Part shown: one piece after another, positions 56,899 to 64,000 of the stretch | Numbering within the stretch: position 1 is the first letter of the stretch | Layout of the letters: each line of letters opens with the position of its first letter | DNA from: Mariannaea sp. PMI_226 | Taxonomy: Eukaryota; Ascomycota; Sordariomycetes; Hypocreales; Nectriaceae | Length of the DNA: 64,000 nucleotides | Assembly: GCA_024336345.1 (NCBI GenBank) | Contig: JANFOG010000007.1 | Location: forward strand, 1,922,001-1,986,000 | Reading direction: 5' to 3' | The notes under the pieces: generated by a model | The model's input: only the letters and a program-made list of their open reading frames with translations | The model's database searches: none | Told to the model about the DNA's origin: nothing | Position numbers and translations under genes: made by a program

Positions 56899-59800
56899 AT
56901 GGATGTCGTACTGGATTCTGATGTTCTCAGTCAACTCAATACGGAAAAAGCCAAGGCTCTGCACGAGTTGAGTGTTGGTCTAGGTGCTTGCGGCGTCGAC
57001 AAATTGGTCAATCTCCCTCAGATCATCGTCGTGGGTGATCAATCATCAGGAAAGTCATCCGTCCTCGAAGCCATCTCCCATGTTCGGTTCCCTGTAAAGG
57101 GAGGATTGTGCACCCGCTTTGCAACGGAGCTGGTTCTTCGGCAAGGAAATGAGACCCGGGTCAATGTCAGCGTCAAGTTTGCAGACAAGTCGAAGCCGAT
57201 ACAAAGCTTCAAAAGGACGGGCTTTCATGAGAGTGATCTTCCAGATATTATCAATGAAGCCAAAGAATCTATGGGGTTTACTCGGGCCGGCCTAGAGTTT
57301 TCCAAGGATGTCTTGCGCCTCGAGATTGAGGGGCCAAAGATGTACCCACTGAGCCTGGTTGACCTTCCCGGCCTCTTTCGCAACGTCACCGAAACGCAGT
57401 CCCTGGGAGGAAAAGAAATTGTGGACGGACTTGTGGAAAGCTATATGGGCCAGAAGAATAGCATTATTCTGGTAGTGATTACGGCAGACAATCAGCTTGC
57501 CAGTCATGAAGCTCTTCGGAGAGTGAAAGCGGTCGATCCAGACGGACGGCGGACCATTGGAGTCATCACCAAGCCTGACCGAGCCGAGTTGTCAAATGAG
57601 CAGACGTATGTTAAAGTCGCGAAGAATCAAGAGACGGCGAATAAATTGCATCTTGGCTGGCACGTCCTCCGCAACCGGACTGAAAACGAGACAAGTCTAG
57701 ACAAGCGTGATGAGATCGAAGAAGCTTTTTTCAAGACGACTGCATGGGCATCAATCCCGCCAGAGGACCGTGGGATTACATCTCTGCGTAAGAAGCTCAG
57801 CGAGGTCTTGTATACCCACATTCGAAATAGCCTCCCGAGTGTTATTGAAGATATTGAACAGAAATTGAAGGTGCGAGAAGAGGAACGCAACCGACTAGGA
57901 GACGCCCGGGCTAGCGAAGTGGAATATAGGTCTTTTCTGCTAAGAATTGCTGGTGAGTTTCAGCGTCTTGCTCGAGACGGCATCTACGGGCGATATGATG
58001 ATGTCTTCTTTGGTGGCATGGAAGGCGAAGTCCACAAACTTCGAGCACTTCTTCGCAATTTCAACCGAGCATTTGATCACGCGCTCAGAACTAGAGGATC
58101 AACGCAGGTGATACTCGAGAATGAAGACGATGAAATTGAGGATGACGATATCCCAGGGTATCTGGAAGAATTCCTCGAGCGATACCCGTATGATTTTCCT
58201 GACCCCGAAATTATCACCCGAGGAGAACTCAATGCCCAGCTTCAAAAACAAGCCGCAGCCAATCAAGGCCTTGAATTTCCAGGTTATGCAAACAGAGACT
58301 TGGCTGTACAACTCTTCAAGAAACAGGCAGCTCCGTGGGAACGGATTGCGAAATTCCATGTTGACCGTGTAACCACTGCAACAAAGGCCTTTGTGGATGC
58401 ATTGTTCACGCACATTGTTGGATTGCCAGATACTAATCAAACGACGGAGGCGATATTGTCAACCTGCGTCGACCACTTTTTCGATAAGAAGGCGAAACTG
58501 CTAAAGCAAAAGCTCGAAGAATTATTGCAAGCGTACTCCCAGGGATATGCCCTTCCAGTGGATATCGAATTCTACCATTCCCTATCTCAAAAGTCATCTA
58601 GCCGACTTGCAAGCCAAATTAACAAAATCATGCGAGATGAATATCCAGAAATGTTCGAGGGCGACAACAGGAAAAAACTTAGCGAGAAGATGATAACCAC
58701 GGCCCTTGCATCTAATGAAGAGTTACACGATGGCGAATTCGGGACAGAAAAATTGATTGACAGCATGCTCGCTTATTACGAGGTAAAAAAGCACTGGAAA
58801 TCAAATTTCGTCCGGGTTTATATCATGCTAATAAGAAGAAATAGATGTCTCGCCGCACTTTCACGGACAACGTCATCAACTTGGCAATTGAGAATTGCCT
58901 CGTATACGACATTCCCAACATCCTTACGCCCACAAGCATAAATCGCATGAGCGAAGAAAGACTTAAAGAATTGGCAGCCGAGTCTGACCATACCGTTTCT
59001 CGGAGAAAAGCTCTTAACGAAGAGATAGACATCTTGAGCAACGGGCTAGCGAGATGTCAGGCCTATAGGCCAAGGAAAGCGACAGGTGAGTGGCATACTA
59101 CAAATGAGACATTCGCAACAAAAACTAATATCTAGGTAATTAGTTTTACCCTCCTCCACCAAAGGGAAAGCTCTATTAGCTGCTAAGCAAGGCGGTTCTA
59201 CCAAAAGTAAGACACCCTTCACCCCCCCTCCCTGCTCCTCTTCTTGAAAAGAAAGATTGGCTGATAATGAACCCAGCATCAACACCAATGATTGCGTCTG
59301 CGGGGAAGACACCTTCACCTTCATTGTCAGCCTCGCCAGATACGCGTACCTACACAATTGGGAAGACTAAAGATGTACCTGTTGGCACCGGGAACGCAAC
59401 CAAGGGTGTAACCGCCGCAAAACCCCTTGTCGCTTCAGATGCGAACCCAGTACCAAAGACTGGTGGACTATTCGGAGCCCCCACTACTTCGACTTCAAAT
59501 GCGAGCCCAGCACCAAAGACGGGGGGACTATTTGGAGCGCCCCCAACTTCTACTTCCAGCAGTCAACCTAGTACTTCAGTCGTCGGGACTGGTGGGCTAT
59601 TCGGAGCACCTACAACTTCTGCTTCCACTAGTCAACCTAGCACTGCAGCACTTGGTTCAAAGCCTCCCGTCGCATCAGATGCGAGCCCAATGCTAAAGAC
59701 TGGCGGAATTTTCGGAGCACCTACAACTTCTACTTCAAGTGCTGGCCTAGCGCCAAAGACTGGTGGGATATTCGGACCGCCCACAACTTCTGCTTCAAAT

Positions 59801-60325
59801 GCTAGCCCAGCACCAAAGACTGGTGGGATATTCGGACCGCCCACAACCTCTACTTCAAATGCTAGCCCAGCACCAAAGACTGGTGGAATATTCGGACCGC
59901 CCACAACTTCTACTTCTAGTAGTCAACCCAGTAACCTTCTTTTTGGTTCAAAACCGCCCGCCACTTCAAATGCTAGCCCTGTTCCAAAGACTGGTGGACT
60001 GTATGGAGCACCTCCGAATTCGACCCCCAATGTCTCCCAGGGTGGCTCAAACATATTTGTGCCGAAGACCTCTAGCACAGGTGCAACCGGTTTTGGTGCA
60101 GCTCTCGCAACAATTGCTGCCAATGCACGGTCCAGTACGTCGGGCTCAGCGACGACCACTCCAAGTGATTCCCCCAAGCCTGACCCTAAGACCTCCCAAG
60201 CTTTTCCAGCTGGGGGTCTTTTTGGCGAAGGTGCATCTGTATGGGGTGCTAAGCTTTCTTCTCCAACACCAACGACTCAGACCGTTACGGGGAGCAGTCT
60301 CTTCAGTTCGGCGCCGCAAAAGTAG
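56899..60325 (+). CDS. Dynamin/Mx-like large GTPase with FG-repeat (nucleoporin-like) C-terminal tail
   Basis: 1078 aa. Exons 56899-58782, 58845-59085, 59144-59206 and 59277-60325, all in phase. The GTPase domain has G1 GDQSSGKSS (46-54), G2 Thr in GGLCTRF, G3 DLPG (155-158) and G4 TKPD (224-227). A dynamin middle/stalk follows, then a GED-like region (about 629-709, RRTFTDNVINLAIENC). No PH or proline-rich domain is present, so it is of the fungal Mx-like class that remodels membranes or assembles on large targets. Uniquely, residues 710-1078 are a low-complexity Ser/Thr/Asn/Pro tail with about eight KTGG(L/I)FG(A/P)P units, the GLFG motif of nuclear-pore FG proteins, joined by small introns inside one open frame. 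The start is the ATG in ACAACCATGG. Loss of the introns would not merge it with another gene, since the frames only meet through splicing. Confidence 0.85.
59452..60010 (+). repeat. 60-bp tandem repeat encoding GLFG-type units
   Basis: Period of 60 bases (20 codons): units at 59452, 59512, 59692, 59752, 59812 and 59872, plus diverged ones near 59580 and 59982. Units at 59752-59931 are almost identical, so expansion is recent. Each encodes K-T-G-G-(L/I)-F-G-(A/P)-P and a Ser/Thr/Asn spacer. Two units are lengthened by SSQPS and GSKPP insertions. Confidence 0.9.
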
Positions 60326-61294
60326 GCTCAAAGCCAGAGAGGGGACGGGGTTGCACTTTATGGAAGTCCGAATGGTCGCACTGAGCTGACATTTTTTTCC
60401 TAGCTATCTCCAACACCAGCAGAACATGCGAGGCATGATAATTCCTGTTTTTGTAGACCAAAGGACCACGAGCGGCACTGAACGTTTTTGGCATATTTGC
60501 GCTCCGAGGAACGGCACTGATAAAGAGGTTTCTCCTGAAGAAGACCGCATAGGATACTATCTCGGCCGTGGAACTTGATTTGGAAATCAATACAAGCCAC
60601 TTTGTAAGGAGTCCTCACACAGCAGATGTGGTTCATTTTTTCGAAGTTGCGGGAGCGTTTCCGACAATACTACAGTCCTCAAATCAGGGACATCTAGTTT
60701 AGAAAATGGTGTGGTGGGTAGGCTTGTATCAACTAAACTTGAATGATGCCACCATTGATGCCATTCCCATTTATTATATAGTCTACTTATACAGTCTATT
60801 ATTGATCGGAATGCAGTCATTTTGTGGGTAGTTGTCTCTCATTCTCTGCGAACTGAGGTGGGCCTCGACGCATGCGTAGGTATTTTTTGACGCCTTGCTC
60901 TTATCCCAAGTCGCAAAGTCAACCGTATCGAAAGGCGCTTCAATAATATATAATATGGTGACTTTATCTCGTCTTTTGTTCTGACTGTTACCTCCTAATA
61001 CGACGAATGGTTCTTGCAGATTGACAAAAGTCGAACCGTTTATGAAGAAATCGTATTTTCAGTATGCTTCATAGTAGTCCAAGTTTCAGAACGAGCAGGA
61101 GCGCAACAAAACAAGAAGTGGTGGATCCAAAGCACCAGTCGCAATTAAAAAGAAACAGAGAAATGTTGCACATTATGCCGGAGATTTCAGCAAGTATTCT
61201 ATTTAGGGTTCAAGTGGATTTCCATTGAGGCCTAGATATGCTGGCTATTGGGCCTAGATGGGTTACGTTTCCGATGTATTGATACGTGGAACTT
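60326..61294. other. Convergent 3' region
   Basis: Almost 1 kb between the convergent GTPase and regulator 2 stops. No gene recognised. Confidence 0.5.
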
Positions 61295-63230
61295 CTAAAT
61301 GCTTGAAGTCGCTATCAGCACATCTCTGTCTTGTTCAACAAGTTTCAAGACGTCACCTTCCTCCAGCAGCAACATGTATTGGTCTTTTATCCATGGTTAG
61401 CTCTTTACATTGCGCATATATACTCTCGCTGTTGCGTTGAATGATGCTTACCCGCAAGTCCGCTATGTTCTCTCAACTTTGTAAGACAAGTAATAATGTC
61501 CTGTAAAGAGTCAAACATAGCATCCTCCTGGTTCTCCTTTATGAACCATGCGCACTCTGTTGCTGCATGATAGAGGAACTGCAAAATCATCGGACAACCG
61601 CTTGCGTTCCTCGCAGCTATCCGTGCCGTTGACGAGGCGAGCTCCTTAATGCAGTCTAGGCTAACATTTTGCATCTCTGTTTCGAGAGCAATTGGTTCCA
61701 GCGTCGTAAGGCCCGGCTCGTTGCAGGCATATTGGTTGTACAAAAGAAGCCGAGTGGAGCAGCAGAGTGTAAGTGCAGGGAGTTTCGGGGCAATCGACGC
61801 TGGGTCCTCATCCATCTCAAAACTTCCAAGGGATAACTGTAGAGCCGAAATAGCTCGGTGTAGATTCTGCGCTTCTAGCAGAAGCTCAGTGATATCCTCT
61901 AATGATGATTTCCGTGCCCTTTTGTGCACAATTACTTTGCTGAGCATGTGAGCAGCCTGGCACGTTTTTGCAAACGATCCAATAGTTGTGATGGAGCTGA
62001 AGGACTTTGTGAAAAGCGGTTCACTCGGGACAATTTTACCCTCTTCCCAGCATTCGTCATTGACAGGCAAAAGATGCTTGCGAGATGGCTCTGGCGCTGC
62101 AAACGGCAAGTCGCTGTTCTCGATATTGACAAATCTTGCGTAGATCATAACGTTAGTCACAACTACTTTATTTTCTACTGGAGAATCAATTATCTCAAAA
62201 GGGGGGTGGAGGGTTTACTATATTTACCTGTCAAGAATATATATTCCCCACCATGTTCTCCGCTGTTCCTCGCAAAGCGTCCATGTTTCTTGCTGTTTAA
62301 ATAGTTGCGGCGCGCTGTTTTTATCGTGCAGGGTCATGAGGATCCCAAGTCTTGCCGCGCGGCTGATGGTGAGAAATGCGGCGGGATGGTTTCCGTGGGA
62401 TAGCTCATAGGCTGTCAATAACACGAGAGACTGCAGCAGACGAAGAGAAATAAAACCGCCCAACTCAGCTCTCGAACAGAGCGATCGCGCCTGGGCATAA
62501 AGTGGCGAGTCCTTCGGGTGGCCTTCAGGCTCGGTGCCGCACAGCTTCATGCACAGAACAAGGAGCATCAAACAAGTATCATTCGAAGGCGAAGCTGCAA
62601 GCTCACGCATCAATCGTTTTCGGCTGATCATTGGGAGCCACTTGTGAACAGTTCCAAAGTAGGCCTCGCAGGCTGACACTGGGTCCTGGCCGAGATATTC
62701 TGCGGCCATCCGATGCAATGGCGAATCGCCGGTACTCCGCGCAAGGGCATCATCTCGAATTGGGCTGAAGAAATCAGAATCCAAGAAGAAGGCTAGAGGG
62801 AACTGCTGGCTTGGACTTGGAAAAAGCGGCAAGAAGCTGGTATCCGACGACGGAGAGATGGTAGGTGAACCTGATGCACTGCTCACGCTGAGGAGCTGCT
62901 CTAGATGGCGGATTCTATCGTCTACTGTTGGATCTTTGGATAAGTCAGGGATCACCCCATCGGGATATTCGCACTTCTTCTGCAGCCGGATGCACTGGAA
63001 GCATGTGAGCGAAGACTACTTTTGACGAGGATGAGCTCCATCCTGGGTGGGGGACAATAGTTGTATCACGCACCAAAGAGCAAGATGGAAAATCCCGGGT
63101 GCATTTCCTCTTCAGTCGCCTATCGCAGCCGTCAGCTTACTCTGTACATGGGCTCATCCGTGGGTTTTCCTCAGTCAGTGTAGTTTTACCGACACGCCCG
63201 ACATGATTGCATGGCCTTTTGCCCTGTCAT
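61295..63230 (-). CDS. Zn2Cys6 fungal-type transcription factor (regulator 2)
   Basis: Nuclear regulator, 541 aa. Exons 63190-63230, 63074-63119, 62228-62994, 61452-62134 and 61295-61383. The zinc cluster is assembled from three exons: SCRACRRLKRKC, then TRDFPSCSL, then CIRLQKKCEYPDG, with canonical Cys spacing. It is easily missed because each piece is under 50 bp or at an exon edge. A coiled-coil-like linker follows (DDRIRHLEQLLSVS), then the fungal transcription factor homology region: FPLAFFLDSDFF, LLQSLVLLTAYELSHGNHP, AARLGILMTLHD and EEQRRTWWGIYILDR. Shared order and motifs with the regulator at 15463 (FFLDS, PAAFLT/PPAFLT, FAKTCQAAHMLSKV/FARTCQAAHLLSRV, Y-L-x-LEE/AILEG end) indicate paralogy. 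Targets unknown. Confidence 0.9.
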
Positions 63231-63817
63231 GATGAATATTGCGCTTCTTGCAAACTAAAAAGAAAAAAAAATGGGAAAAGGGACTTTATCCGTTTCCAAC
63301 AGATTATCCCTAGTCTTTAGTATAATTTTTTTTTCTGCACGATTGGAAGAAGAGGTTGCGTGAAATTTTGAGTCGATAGAATTAGTTGTCGAGGTTGGTT
63401 CTTGTCTTGCGGTCTATCATGGAATCAGCTAAGCCAAAAGTGATGAATTGAAGTTTGAGCCAATCAGATGAGAGAAGAGGATCTGCAAGTTATGCATCAA
63501 TCCCTAACTCTAGGGATAAGTGTGCATGTGCCTTGGTCCATTGATTTAACCGGTTTCGATTTAGTACACAACGCGATAGTCCTTTGTATTGATCTGTCCA
63601 ACGCTTCCAAAGTACGAATTTCTCTCGCATAGCTCCGAGAATCCCTCATATCGAGTGCGAAAAATTGACTTCCTATAGACTAGTTAGCCAAAGCTAGGCC
63701 CTCCCCAACCAAGCTTGTCACGACAGCTTGCAATTCCATAAAACGTCAGATATGTTTTTATTTGGCTACCTAATACGGAGTAGAGTAGGTCAACTACTTT
63801 CTAAAACAGGTAAATTA
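63231..63817. other. Promoter of regulator 2 and spacer
   Basis: Presumed promoter of regulator 2 and 3' flank of the next gene. No other feature recognised. Confidence 0.5.
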
Positions 63818-64000
63818 TTATAATAAGTTGTGGTCATTGCACCACGTTTGGATGAATGCCTTCCCAAACTTGTCATCCCATACCATGGAGTAAAGATAAG
63901 CCTCAAGCTCTATCCTTGTTTTGCAGTGGAGCAGAGGCCAAACTTCCTCCAACTGGGAGAGGAACCACGTCTCCTCGCGTTGCGGATCCTCTGCCTCGAT
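63818..64000 (-). CDS. Partial C-terminus of an unidentified protein
   Basis: A minus-strand open frame of 60 codons running in from the window edge. It reads EETWFLSQLEEVWPLLHC, then KTRIELEAYLYSMVWDDKFG and KAFIQTWCNDHNLL before TAA at 63818-63820. The sequence is protein-like (Trp-rich, amphipathic) and was not covered by any longer frame inside the window. Family not recognised. The 5' part lies beyond 64000. Confidence 0.5.
   Translation of the reverse strand: MEAEDPQREETWFLSQLEEVWPLLHCKTRIELEAYLYSMVWDDKFGKAFIQTWCNDHNLL

Noticed and set aside
59632..60177. Minus-strand frames (90 and 84 codons) with repeated GGPNIPPVFG-like units
   Set aside because: They are antisense shadows of the GLFG repeat region.
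1..64000. CRISPR arrays, tRNA genes and intact transposons
   Set aside because: No regularly spaced repeat array, no convincing A/B-box pair and no complete transposase frame was found by eye. A tRNAscan and RepeatMasker run would be decisive.

Overview
The window is nuclear DNA of a filamentous ascomycete (Pezizomycotina). Genes are monocistronic and spread over both strands. Most are split by short GT-AG introns (48-154 bp), coding DNA is near 50% GC, spacers are AT-richer, and start codons sit in CACCATG-like contexts. The protein set is typical of such fungi: two Zn2Cys6 regulators, a GH71 alpha-1,3-glucanase, a Tri7-type membrane acyltransferase, a nitrilase, a TauD-type dioxygenase and a fungal dynamin-like GTPase. 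I rebuilt the exons by hand. Except where stated, each model keeps one open frame through all its junctions.

Left part (1-7.8 kb): a surface protein is followed by decayed DNA. This holds a FAR1/MULE-type transposase relic, a 5'-truncated glutaminyl-tRNA synthetase copy with an in-frame TGA, and a mutated rDNA relic on the minus strand that joins 28S and 18S pieces to the remains of a group I intron. Next (7.8-11.5 kb) come a ceramide synthase and, convergent to it, a formaldehyde dehydrogenase-like zinc enzyme.

Accessory block (13.4-25.6 kb): a sugar isomerase/epimerase-like TIM barrel, a Zn2Cys6 regulator, an SDR, a membrane O-acyltransferase, an arylacetonitrilase-type nitrilase and a Gfo/Idh/MocA oxidoreductase. 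This could be a small catabolic or secondary-metabolism neighbourhood, but there is no backbone synthase.

Core block (29.5-45.3 kb): a large polytopic membrane protein, a GH5_12 steryl-glucosidase-like enzyme, a TauD dioxygenase, a second Gfo/Idh/MocA enzyme, the purine gene ADE1 (9 exons) and another SDR. Right part (45.3-64 kb): transposon-end-like GC-rich repeats, an ankyrin-repeat relic, an orphan protein, the GH71 mutanase, an O-methyltransferase with one unresolved junction, a dynamin-like GTPase fused to a GLFG/FG-repeat tail, a second Zn2Cys6 regulator that looks paralogous to the first, and the 3' end of a further gene.

The most unusual object is the dynamin-FG fusion (56899-60325): a complete Mx/dynamin-type GTPase carrying about 370 extra residues built on nucleoporin-like GGLFG/GGIFG repeats. 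The rDNA/group I relic and the truncated GlnRS beside a transposase relic come next. No CRISPR array, tRNA or intact transposon was seen.
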